Positions 1 through 7,475 of a DNA stretch of 12,116 bases are shown in pieces. Position numbers and translations under genes: made by a program. The notes beneath the pieces are model-generated. The model had not been told where the DNA came from. It ran no database searches and was given only the letters and a program-made list of their open reading frames with translations. The stretch comes from JALZAH01 sp051000755 (GTDB taxonomy: Bacteria; Actinomycetota; Acidimicrobiia; Acidimicrobiales; Palsa-688), in contig JBPCNZ010000101.1 in NCBI GenBank assembly GCA_051000755.1, forward strand, positions 1 to 12,116, given 5' to 3'. Position 1 is the stretch's first letter. Each line of letters begins with the position of its first letter.

Positions 1-52
1 CCCATAGCGCCACCGCCACCCGGACCCCCCGCCCCGATAGCACCCTCATCAC

Positions 53-83
53 GGCCTCAAACGGTCCCAGACCGCAAAAGGCC
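53..83. other. Nested hairpin upstream of the amidase
   Basis: GGCCT (53-57) pairs with AGGCC (79-83). Inside, CGGT (62-65) pairs with ACCG (71-74) around the loop CCCAG. The two stems are separated by a symmetrical CAAA/CAAA internal loop. There is no T-tract, so it is only a weak candidate for the terminator of a gene lying upstream of the window, or for a 5' regulatory hairpin of the amidase transcript. The rest of 1-126 shows nothing recognisable. Confidence 0.3.
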
Positions 84-126
84 TGGCCACACCCCCCATG
101 CCGCTCACTCCTGGAGCGCCGCACCC

Positions 127-216
127 ATCGCATTTCGGTGATGTGAACTCCCCCGCTCAGCCCACCGCTAGCACCGCCGGGGGTGAGATCGTTGTCACGG
201 TGCAGGCGAACGACGA
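127..216 (+). repeat. Dispersed palindromic element, copy A
   Basis: This stretch matches 7167-7249 closely. Shared blocks are ATCGCATTTCGG, TGTGAACTCCCCCGC, AGCACCGCCGGGGGTGAG plus ATCGT, and GCGAACGACGA. The core is a CCCCCG...CGGGGG stem whose loop differs between the copies. The outer ends (ATCGCATTTCG and CGAACGACGA) are also loosely complementary, so the unit resembles a small MITE or REP-like palindrome. Relative to copy B it has a few extra bases near 197-205. Its right end runs into the amidase coding sequence. Mobility is an inference from two copies only. Confidence 0.65.
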
Positions 217-1426
217 CCTCGGCGCCCTGCGGGTCGGTCCACGGGTACTGGCCAAAGGCGACCCGGGAGGCCCTCTCGGGGGCCTGGCGATGGTCATCAA
301 GGATCTGATCGATGTGGCCGGGGAGGCAACGGGCGCCGGCAACCCCCACCGGCTGGCATGCGCCTCGCCGGCCACCACCCATGCCACCGCGGTATCGCGG
401 ATGCTCGCCGCCGGCGCCGTGGTGGTAGGCAAGGCCCACACCGACGAGCTCGGGTTCAGCCTGTCGGGGACCAACGTCCACTACGGCACCCCTCGCAACC
501 CGGCCGCCCCCGGGCGGGTACCGGGCGGATCGTCCAGCGGCTCGGCGTCTGCGGTCGCCGGCGGTCTGGTGGCCGCCGCCCTCGGGACCGACACCGGCGG
601 GTCGATCCGGGTGCCGGCCTCCTACTGCGGGGTGTTCGGCCTGCGGCCCACCCATGGGCGCGTGCCGCTCGAAGGGGTGGTCGAGCTGGCGACGTCGTTC
701 GGCACGGTCGGGGTCCTGGCCGCCACCGGAGCGGTCCTGAGCGCCACCGGTACAGCCCTCCTGGAGACCGCCTCGTCCGAGGAGACCCCGACGGCGCTGG
801 TGATCGCCGACGATCTGCTGGCCGTGGCCGACCCCGCCGTGGCCCGGGCGGTGAGCGCCGCCGCAGACCGGTTGGCCAGCCAGATCGGGGCCGACGTGAT
901 CCGAGCCGACGTGTGCGGAAAGCGCCTCAACGGGTGGCTCGACGCCTTCCGGGGCCGCCAGATGGTGGAGGCATGGCGTCAGCACGGACGCTGGATCGAA
1001 CGGCAGCACCCCTACCTGGGGCCGGGCATCGCGGCCCGCTTCGACACCGCCCGGCGCACCCAGCCCTCGGCGGCGGACGCCGCCACCGGGGCCGGGGCCG
1101 AGGTGCGGGCCGCCTTCGACGCGGTGGTGCCACCCGGTGGGGTCCTGGTGCTCGCATCGGCGGCGACGGTCGCCCCGCCCATCGGGGTCGCCGGGGTGGA
1201 CAAGGGCGATCTGCGGACCCGCACCCTGCTGCTCACCTGCCTGGCCGGCCTGGCTGGTCTCCCGGCGGTCAGTCTGCCCCTCGCCGAGGTGGATGGAAGG
1301 CCGGTCGGCGTCTGCCTGGTGAGCCGCGGCGGCGACGACGAGCGGCGCCTGGCGGCAGCTCGATGGGCTGACCACGACCCAGCCCGACAGACCAGGGATG
1401 TCCTGGCCGGCATGACAATCAGTTGA
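200..1426 (+). CDS. Amidase signature family hydrolase (AMI1-like)
   Basis: This enzyme probably hydrolyses a small amide to acid and ammonia through the Ser-cisSer-Lys triad of the amidase signature family; the substrate cannot be read from sequence. Counting from the GTG at 200 (408 aa), the triad is Lys34 in VIKD, Ser111 in the GGSSSGSA loop and Ser135 in DTGGSIRVPA. The segments GPRVL, GPLGGLAMVIKDLIDVAG, GKAHTDELGFSL and VPASYCGVFGLRPTHGRVP are typical of the roughly 400-aa AMI1-like subgroup, whose proteins begin shortly before a DPLGAF-like stretch (here NDDLGAL). The frame is open from an ATG at 98, but those extra 34 residues are encoded mostly by the palindromic element, so I prefer GTG 200. 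GGGTGAG (181-187) is a loose ribosome site. The gene precedes ureA on the same strand and may feed the same ammonia pool. Confidence 0.88.
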   Translation: MQANDDLGALRVGPRVLAKGDPGGPLGGLAMVIKDLIDVAGEATGAGNPHRLACASPATTHATAVSRMLAAGAVVVGKAHTDELGFSLSGTNVHYGTPRNPAAPGRVPGGSSSGSASAVAGGLVAAALGTDTGGSIRVPASYCGVFGLRPTHGRVPLEGVVELATSFGTVGVLAATGAVLSATGTALLETASSEETPTALVIADDLLAVADPAVARAVSAAADRLASQIGADVIRADVCGKRLNGWLDAFRGRQMVEAWRQHGRWIERQHPYLGPGIAARFDTARRTQPSAADAATGAGAEVRAAFDAVVPPGGVLVLASAATVAPPIGVAGVDKGDLRTRTLLLTCLAGLAGLPAVSLPLAEVDGRPVGVCLVSRGGDDERRLAAARWADHDPARQTRDVLAGMTIS

Positions 1427-1470
1427 CGGGCCGCTCCCGTCTCGGGATGGTGAGGGTGCGAGGCGGCCCG
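1427..1470 (+). promoter_or_regulatory. Two-tier hairpin between amidase and ureA
   Basis: CGGGCCGC (1427-1434) is perfectly complementary to GCGGCCCG (1463-1470). Directly inside it, TCCCG (1435-1439) pairs with CGGGA (1443-1447) around the loop TCT. The structure fills almost the whole gap from the amidase stop to the ureA GTG at 1476 and would cover the ribosome-binding region. There is no T-tract. It could be an attenuator, an RNA-processing site or a translational control element; which of these cannot be told from sequence. Confidence 0.4.
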
Positions 1471-1475
1471 GGAAC

Positions 1476-1774
<299 letters not shown>

Positions 1775-1778
<4 letters not shown>

Positions 1779-2101
1779 CCACAGCGGAAGGGACGCCGGG
1801 CGAGGTGATCGTCGGCCACGAACCGGTCGTCATCAACGAGGGCCGGGAGGTGATCACCGTTTCGGTGACCAACACGGGGGATCGACCGGTACAGGTCGGC
1901 TCCCACTTCCACTTCGCGGAGACCAATCCTGCCCTCGTGTTCGACCGGGCTGCGGCAAGGGGGCACCGACTGGCGGTGCCGGCCGGGACGAGTGTGCGCT
2001 TCGAACCGGGTGCTGATCGGGACGTGGAGCTGGTGGCGTTCGGCGGCTGGCGCTACATGGCTGGCTTCCGGGGCGACGTCGGCGGTCCTCTCGGTGCCTG
2101 A
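1775..2101 (+). CDS. ureB: Urease beta subunit UreB
   Basis: This is the second structural subunit of urease, which packs with UreA and UreC in the (alpha-beta-gamma)3 assembly. The 108-aa product is of normal length. Family landmarks are PGEVIVGHEPVVINEGRE near the N terminus, VGSHFHFAETNPAL followed by FDRAAARGHRLAVPAGTSVRFEPG, and VELVAFGG plus the RYMAGFRGDVGG tail. The GTG start at 1775 overlaps the ureA stop by four bases. The end overlaps the preferred ureC start by eight bases. It is a separate gene here, not fused to ureA as in some bacteria. Confidence 0.97.
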
Positions 2102-3818
2102 GCCAGTCGCCCGGTCCCGATACGCGGCCCTCTACGGCCCCACCGCCGGCGACCGGATCCGCCTGGCCGACACCGACCTGCTGATCGAGATCACCGAGGA
2201 CCTCTGCGGTGGACCGGGCCGGGCCGGCGACGAGGCCGTCTTCGGAGGCGGGAAGGTGATCCGCGAGTCGATGGGCCAGAGCCGGACGACCCGCGGCGAG
2301 GGGTCCCCGGACCTGGTGATCACCGGCGCCGTCGTCGTGGACCACGACAAGATCGTCAAGGCCGACGTCGGCGTCAGGGACGGACGGATCGTGGCCCTGG
2401 GCAAAGCGGGCAACCCCGACACCATGGACGGCGTCGACCCCGACCTGTGCATCGGGCCGTCCACCGAGATCCTCGCCGGCAACGGCCTGATCCTCACGGC
2501 CGGGGCCATCGACTGCCACGTCCACCTGATCTGCCCCCAGGTCCTGGAGGAGGGGCTGGCATCGGGGATCACCACCGTCATCGGCGGCGGCACCGGACCG
2601 GCAGAGGGGACCAAGGCCACGACGGTGACCCCTGGCGCCTGGTATCTGGCCGCAATGTTGACCGCGCTCGACGGCTGGCCGGTCAACGTGGCGTTGCTCG
2701 GCAAGGGCAACACCGTCTCGGAGGAGGGGCTGTGGGAACAGCTCGGAGCCGGGGCGTCAGGCTTCAAGCTGCACGAGGACTGGGGCACCACCCCCGCTGC
2801 CATCGACGCCTGCCTGCGGGTGTGCGACGCCGGAGGGGTCCAGGCCGCCATCCACACCGACACCCTCAACGAGGCCGGCTTCGTGGACTCAACCCTCGCC
2901 GCCATCGCGGGACGGACGATCCACGCCTATCACACCGAAGGAGCCGGAGGGGGCCACGCCCCCGACATCATCACCGTGGCCGGCGAGACGAACGTCCTGC
3001 CGTCGTCGACCAACCCGACTCGACCGCACACGGTCAACACCATCGACGAGCACCTCGACATGCTGATGGTCTGCCATCACCTCAACCCTTCGGTACCCGA
3101 GGATCTGGCCTTTGCCGAGAGCCGCATCCGACCGGCGACGATCGCCGCCGAGGATGTCCTTCACGACCTCGGAGCCATCTCCATGATCGGCTCCGATTCC
3201 CAGGCCATGGGCCGCATCGGCGAGGTCATTGCCCGAACCTGGCAGACAGCACATGCCATGAAGCGCCGCCGCGGCCCGCTGCGTGACGACGGCGCCGCCG
3301 ACAACAACCGGGTCCGGCGCTACGTGGCCAAGTACACGATCTGCCCGGCGGTGGCTCACGGCATGGCCGGCGACATCGGTTCCGTCCATCCGGGCAAGCT
3401 CGCCGACCTGATCCTCTACGACCCGCGGTTCTTCGGGGTCCGCCCGGCCATGGTCATCAAAGGGGGCATGATCGCCTGGGCTCAGATGGGCGACGCCAAC
3501 GCCTCCATCCCGACCCCGCAACCACAATGGGGACGGCCCATGTTCGGGGCCGAAGGGCGCGTCGCGGCCGCCTGCTCGCTGACGTGGGTCGCCCCCGCAG
3601 CCATCGAGGACGACCTCCCCGACCGGTTGGGGCTCGGGCGGCAGGTGGTCGCCGTCGCGGACACCCGCCGGCTGACCAAGGCCGACCTGCCCGGCAACGA
3701 CGCCCTCCCCCGGATCACCGTGGACCCGGACCGCTTCGAGGTGACGATCGACGGCGAGACCGTCACCGAGCACCCCGCGATCGACCTGCCCATGACCCAA
3801 CGCTACTTCCTGTTTTGA
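2094..3818 (+). CDS. ureC: Urease alpha (catalytic) subunit UreC
   Basis: This is the catalytic subunit, holding the di-nickel centre that hydrolyses urea. I start it at the GTG at 2094, giving 574 aa beginning VPEPVARSRYAALYGPTAGD. The frame is open further upstream, but the extra residues have no counterpart in the family. All active-site residues are present at positions offset by eight from the Klebsiella enzyme: His142 and His144 (CHVHLICPQ), carbamylated Lys225 and His227 (FKLHEDWG), His254, His280 (HTEGAGGGHAPD), flap Cys327 with catalytic His328, and Asp368 (GSDSQAMGR). The C terminus PMTQRYFLF is canonical. An insert-like stretch, DLCGGPGRAGDEA (37-49), replaces the shorter loop usual before FGGGK. 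It should be active if nickel is delivered. Confidence 0.98.
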   Translation: MPEPVARSRYAALYGPTAGDRIRLADTDLLIEITEDLCGGPGRAGDEAVFGGGKVIRESMGQSRTTRGEGSPDLVITGAVVVDHDKIVKADVGVRDGRIVALGKAGNPDTMDGVDPDLCIGPSTEILAGNGLILTAGAIDCHVHLICPQVLEEGLASGITTVIGGGTGPAEGTKATTVTPGAWYLAAMLTALDGWPVNVALLGKGNTVSEEGLWEQLGAGASGFKLHEDWGTTPAAIDACLRVCDAGGVQAAIHTDTLNEAGFVDSTLAAIAGRTIHAYHTEGAGGGHAPDIITVAGETNVLPSSTNPTRPHTVNTIDEHLDMLMVCHHLNPSVPEDLAFAESRIRPATIAAEDVLHDLGAISMIGSDSQAMGRIGEVIARTWQTAHAMKRRRGPLRDDGAADNNRVRRYVAKYTICPAVAHGMAGDIGSVHPGKLADLILYDPRFFGVRPAMVIKGGMIAWAQMGDANASIPTPQPQWGRPMFGAEGRVAAACSLTWVAPAAIEDDLPDRLGLGRQVVAVADTRRLTKADLPGNDALPRITVDPDRFEVTIDGETVTEHPAIDLPMTQRYFLF

Positions 3819-4507
3819 CCCGGACCACGGGCCCGGCCCCCGCCACGGCCACCCTGCTGGTGCTGGCCGACGGCCGACTCCCGACGGGCGGCCACGTGCA
3901 TTCCGGGGGGATGGAGGAAGCCGTCACCGACGGGCGGGTCGGCGACGTCTCTGACCTCCGGGCCTACGTACGGGGGAGGCTGGCCACCGCCGGGTTGGTC
4001 GATGCCGCTCTGGCTGGCGCCGGCGCTGACCTCGGCGCGGCCCCTGAGGGCTGGGCTGAGCTCGACTCCGAAGCCGCGGCTCGCTGCCCGGCGTCGGCCC
4101 TGCGCCAGGCGGGGCGCTCCCAGGGTCGGGGGCTGGTCAGGGTGGCCCGACGACTGTGGCCGGCGCCGGTCCTCGACACCGTCGCCGCCGTGCACGCCGA
4201 TGGCCCGCTCTGGCCCGTCGCGGTCGCGGCGGCGGCCGTCGCCGCCGGGGTCGACCGGGCCGGCGCGGCGCTCGTCGCCGCCCAGGCCAGTGTTACCGCC
4301 CCGGGGTGGGCCGCGGTCCGGCTCCTCGGGCTCGATCCTTTTGCCGTGGCCCTGGTGCTGGCCGACCTGGCCCCGGCCGTCGACATGGTCGTTGCCCAGG
4401 CCCTCGACTCGCCCGCCGGTGGGCCCCTCCCGGCGGCCAGCGGCCCGCTGTGTGACATCGCAGCCCAGATCCATGCCCGCCGGGCGGTACGACTCTTTGC
4501 CTCCTGA
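3815..4507 (+). CDS. ureF: Urease accessory protein UreF
   Basis: UreF works with UreD and UreG to load nickel into apo-urease and is thought to gate UreG GTP hydrolysis. The product is about 230 aa and largely alpha-helical and alanine-rich. The N-terminal signature LLVLADGRLPTGGHVHSGGMEEAV is typical of actinobacterial UreF, as is the C-terminal CDIAAQIHARRAVRLFAS. No ATG or GTG lies before this conserved start. A TTG at 3815 overlaps the ureC stop (TTGA, 3815-3818) and gives the right N terminus, so I choose it, with translation probably coupled to ureC. Sequence between the two ends is weakly conserved, as usual in this family. Confidence 0.92.
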   Translation: MTRTTGPAPATATLLVLADGRLPTGGHVHSGGMEEAVTDGRVGDVSDLRAYVRGRLATAGLVDAALAGAGADLGAAPEGWAELDSEAAARCPASALRQAGRSQGRGLVRVARRLWPAPVLDTVAAVHADGPLWPVAVAAAAVAAGVDRAGAALVAAQASVTAPGWAAVRLLGLDPFAVALVLADLAPAVDMVVAQALDSPAGGPLPAASGPLCDIAAQIHARRAVRLFAS

Positions 4508-5129
4508 ATCCCGCCGGCCGCTCCGGATCGGCATCGGCGGTCCCGTCGGAAGCGGCAAGACCGCGCTCGTCGCGGCGCTGGCCCGAACACTGGGCCCTCA
4601 CCTGTCGATGGCGGTCGTCACCAATGACATCTACACCACCGAGGACGCCGAGATGCTCCGTCGAGCGGCGGTTCTCCCCGACGCACGGATCGCCGCGGTC
4701 GAGACGGGATGCTGCCCGCACACGGCCATACGCGACGACATCAGCGCCAACCTCGACGCGGTCGAGGCGTTGGAGCGGGCCCTTCCCGACCTCGATCTTG
4801 TCCTCATCGAGTCGGGCGGTGACAATCTGACGGCAACCTTCAGCTACGGCCTGGTCGACCACCAGATCTTCGTGATCGACGTGGCCGGCGGCGACAAGGT
4901 GCCTCGGAAAGGGGGGCCGGGAATCACCAGATCGGACCTCCTGGTGATCAACAAGACCGACCTCGCCCCCCTGGTCGGGTCCGATCTAACCGTCATGGCC
5001 GAGGACGCGGCCCGCCACCGGGACCGGCGCCCGGTGCGGTTCACGAGCCTGAGCGAGGACCCCGGAGCGGGCGCCGTGGCGGCCTGGGTGCGCGACCTGG
5101 TGGACCGGTGCGGGCCCGAGCCGAGCTGA
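4473..5129 (+). CDS. ureG: Urease accessory GTPase UreG
   Basis: This SIMIBI-class GTPase delivers nickel to urease. The 218-aa product from the ATG at 4473 has a P-loop GGPVGSGKT (22-30), NDIYTTEDAE (51-60), the nickel-binding Cys81-Pro82-His83 in ETGCCPHTAIRDD, the LIESGGDNL switch region, and the NKTD base-recognition motif. The start lies inside the last 35 nt of ureF in another frame. A TTG at 4497 is an alternative start. The N-terminal extension has no histidine-rich segment, unlike for example the mycobacterial UreG N terminus, and no ureE is present nearby. The end overlaps the ureD start by 22 nt. Confidence 0.96.
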   Translation: MPAGRYDSLPPESRRPLRIGIGGPVGSGKTALVAALARTLGPHLSMAVVTNDIYTTEDAEMLRRAAVLPDARIAAVETGCCPHTAIRDDISANLDAVEALERALPDLDLVLIESGGDNLTATFSYGLVDHQIFVIDVAGGDKVPRKGGPGITRSDLLVINKTDLAPLVGSDLTVMAEDAARHRDRRPVRFTSLSEDPGAGAVAAWVRDLVDRCGPEPS

Positions 5130-5791
5130 ACGTCCTCGCCTCCGGCCGCCTCGGTCGGGTCGTCTCCTGCCCGCCGGTCACGTTCCGGGCCGCCGGGGAC
5201 GCGGTCTATGTGGTGGGCACGGCCGCGGGACCGCTCGGCGATGACGACATCGGCATCGCCGTGACCGTGGCCGAGGAGGCCACCCTCCGCCTCCGCTCGG
5301 CGGCGGCCACGATCCTCTACGAGGGTCGCTCGAGTCGTCAACGATTCGAGGTGTCCGTTGGGCGATGCGCCACCCTGGACTGGCATCCCGAGCCCCTGAT
5401 CGCCACCGCCGGTTGCCACCACTCCCAGTACGTCTCTCTTCGTGTCGGCGAGGACGCCGAGGTCGACTGGACCGAGGAGGTTGTTCTCGGGCGCCACGGC
5501 GAGGAGCCGGGCGCCCTCGACCTGCGCTTCGACGTGGACGTCGCCGGTGTTCCGCTCCTCCGCCATCAGCTCGTGATCGGCGGTCCGGGCTGGGACGGCC
5601 CTGCGGTCGTCGGCCCCCACCGCAGTGTGGGCCTGCGTCTGATCATCGGCCCGGGAATGGCGCCCGCCGCAGATGCCGGTGACGGCTGGGCCTGGATGGA
5701 CCTCGATGGTCCGGGCCTGCTCCTCGTGGCCGTCGCCGGCGGGCTTTCCGAGCTGCGGGAACGGATGGGCGCCGGAGTTTCGACACGGTGA
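5108..5791 (+). CDS. ureD: Urease accessory protein UreD (UreH)
   Basis: UreD is the scaffold that binds apo-urease and recruits UreF and UreG for nickel insertion. The 227-aa product starts at a GTG at 5108 inside the ureG 3' end. It shows the family pattern, with LRLRSAAATILYEG in the first half, then DWHPEPLIATAGCHHSQ (the usual W-x-P-EP-LI motif) and a central DWTEEVVLGRHGEEPG stretch. It is short, as is normal for actinobacterial UreD. It is the last gene of the operon. Family conservation is low, but the motifs and position make the call firm. Confidence 0.93.
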   Translation: MRARAELNVLASGRLGRVVSCPPVTFRAAGDAVYVVGTAAGPLGDDDIGIAVTVAEEATLRLRSAAATILYEGRSSRQRFEVSVGRCATLDWHPEPLIATAGCHHSQYVSLRVGEDAEVDWTEEVVLGRHGEEPGALDLRFDVDVAGVPLLRHQLVIGGPGWDGPAVVGPHRSVGLRLIIGPGMAPAADAGDGWAWMDLDGPGLLLVAVAGGLSELRERMGAGVSTR

Positions 5792-5814
5792 ATGGACGAT
5801 TCGACCCAGGGCAG

Positions 5815-5843
5815 CCGGCCAGGTGGGCCCTACCGGTGGCCGG
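5815..5843. terminator. Candidate bidirectional terminator hairpin
   Basis: CCGGCCA (5815-5821) pairs with TGGCCGG (5837-5843), and GGT (5822-5824) pairs with ACC (5832-5834) around a GGGCCCT loop. It sits between the ureD stop and the convergent phosphoesterase, overlapping the latter's last codons. There is no T-tract on either side, so the role is inferred from position and stem strength. Confidence 0.35.
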
Positions 5844-6972
5844 TGAACGGCCAGATCGTGGGTCGTTGCAGCGGGGGCGGCCGGGGGAAGGCTGGCGGCC
5901 CCTCCAGGTCCAAGAAGTCGAATAGCGGCGCCGCCGCCGCGTCCCGCCGGGTCAGCGGGGCCAGACCCCACCGCTGTTCGATCGTGGCCAGAACCGACGT
6001 GTGGTCGTAGACGACGGACGAGACGTAGCCAGGTTTGGAGAAGGGCGACGCCACGATGCACGGCACCCGGAAGCCGAGGCGGTCGTAGCCGCCGGGCTGA
6101 TCGGGCGGCACGTGGATGGCGGGCGCCACGTCGTCGGGGGGCACCGCCGCGGGAGGCGGCACATGGTCGTAGAACCCGCCACCCTCGTCCCACGTGAGCA
6201 CCCAGAGCATCCCCGCCCACTGGAGGCCAGCGCCGACGGCATCGAAGAGGGTGGCGGTGAACGCCTCGCCGATCTGGTCGTCCTCGTATTCCCCCTCGGA
6301 GGCGAACGGCACGTCCGGGGTCACCAGGCTGACCGCCGGAAGGGTTCCCCCCTTGCAGTCATCGAAGAAGCGATCGAGGGAGTGGAGGTGGCTGTGGTAT
6401 CGGAGGACATTTCGGGGCCACAAGGCCACCTCCGGCACCTCGGCGAAATAGTTGGCCCAGCTGATGCCTGCCGTATCGAGGCGATCCCAGATCGTCCCGG
6501 TGGCGGGCGGGCGGACGAACGGGCCGGGGATGGTTGTGCTCACCAGGCCGTCCGCGGTGGCCGCCTGGAGGAATCGCCGGTTGGGGAACGTCTGAGCCAG
6601 GACGGACGCGAAGTAACGATCGGCGATCCCGAACGACTTCGCCAGGGCGTAGTACCAGGGCAGGTCGTTGCCGTCGAGGTAACCCATCGGGTCGTGGCTG
6701 CCCGTGGTCGTGACGAAGCCGTTCATGGCTCCGCCGTTCCATTGCCGATGGGACGAGTTCCAGGTCTGGCTCACCCGGAAGGACGGGTTGATCGGGAGGT
6801 CCTGATGGTGGACCCGCACCGGGCGCCCCTCGCTGTCCGGGTTCGTGTTGGTAGGTGCCCCTCCGGCATCGAAGGTGAAGCCGTCGCCACGACCCAGCAT
6901 GCCGAAGTAGTTGTCGAAGGTGTGGTTCTCCTTCATGACAACCACGATGTTGGTGATCGAATCGGTTGTCAT
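5830..6972 (-). CDS. Phosphoesterase, phospholipase C / acid phosphatase family
   Basis: The 380-aa product belongs to the phosphoesterase family of non-haemolytic phospholipase C and AcpA-type acid phosphatases, metal enzymes that cleave phosphate esters. The N terminus carries the metal/nucleophile motif ENHTFDNYFG (15-24, with Thr18 in the nucleophile position). Later come GSHDPMGY (91-98), NYFAEVP (174-180), a WDEGGGFYDHVPPP metal-binding stretch (261-274) and YDHTS (322-326). The ATG at 6972 has a GGAGG four bases upstream. No signal peptide or Tat motif is seen, though many relatives are exported. It converges on the urease operon and shows no functional link to it. The exact substrate is unknown. 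Confidence 0.88.
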   Translation of the reverse strand: MTTDSITNIVVVMKENHTFDNYFGMLGRGDGFTFDAGGAPTNTNPDSEGRPVRVHHQDLPINPSFRVSQTWNSSHRQWNGGAMNGFVTTTGSHDPMGYLDGNDLPWYYALAKSFGIADRYFASVLAQTFPNRRFLQAATADGLVSTTIPGPFVRPPATGTIWDRLDTAGISWANYFAEVPEVALWPRNVLRYHSHLHSLDRFFDDCKGGTLPAVSLVTPDVPFASEGEYEDDQIGEAFTATLFDAVGAGLQWAGMLWVLTWDEGGGFYDHVPPPAAVPPDDVAPAIHVPPDQPGGYDRLGFRVPCIVASPFSKPGYVSSVVYDHTSVLATIEQRWGLAPLTRRDAAAAPLFDFLDLEGPPAFPRPPPLQRPTIWPFTGHR

Positions 6973-7475
6973 CGGGCCTCCGCCGTGTCGGCTCCATGGT
7001 AGCGAGGGTCTACGTCGGCGGCTTTGGCTGTTGGGGCAGTTGGACGTCGTCGGGGGGAGGCGTGGTGGTGCCGTCCCGCAGGGTCACCGGGCCGACCGGT
7101 CGGGGTGGGCCGGGTGCGGGAGGCAGGGGCTTGGGTGCCGGCGTCGAGTGGCTCGCCGGACCGACGATCGCATTTCGGGTGCTGTGAACTCCCCCGCCGG
7201 GCCCGGTGCGAGCACCGCCGGGGGTGAGATCGTGGTCCGCGAACGACGATGGTGCGCTCGTCGTCATCCGCCTTCGTCGTCGGGGGGTGCTGGTGATGCC
7301 GGGGTAACGAAGGATCGGCGATCGGGGCCCCGGTCGACGACTGCAACGTGATCATCAACCTGGGGATGCGCTTCGTCCCGCAAACGGATCCCAAACGCGA
7401 ATTCTGATCGGTCCCGAGGTGCAGCAGTGGGCGGTAGAACGTTTCTTCTGTGTTGGAGTGTGGGTACCTTTCGTC
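6973..7475. other. Intergenic stretch between divergent genes
   Basis: This is about 500 nt between the divergent phosphoesterase and queuosine-salvage genes. It contains palindromic element copy B (7167-7249). A short + frame at 7297-7407 ends in protein-like codons (IGAPVDDCNVIINLG, then a TDPKREF end and TGA) but has no start or recognised homology, so it may be the tail of a lost gene. G-rich, proline-coding sequence fills 7020-7150. I see no convincing promoter. Confidence 0.5.
7167..7249 (+). repeat. Dispersed palindromic element, copy B
   Basis: This is the second copy of the element at 127-216, in the same orientation. It has the CCCCCG/CGGGGG core stem, with an extra inner stem GGTG/CACC closing a CGAG loop. 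The arms ATCGCATTTCG and CGAACGACGAT at its ends are imperfectly complementary (8 of 11 positions). It lies in non-coding DNA, so selection for an amidase N terminus cannot explain the similarity to copy A. Confidence 0.65.

Noticed and set aside
3300..3818. Selenocysteine or recoded TGA use as an explanation for the interrupted cyclase
   Set aside because: ureC and the other urease genes end in TGA at the expected place, and there is no redox-type Cys context at the cyclase TGA, so special recoding is not supported.
4844..6220. Long open frame on the - strand across ureG, ureD and the phosphoesterase end
   Set aside because: It is antisense to genes with firm motifs, its translation is Arg/Gly/His-rich without family features, and such frames are common in G/C-rich DNA.
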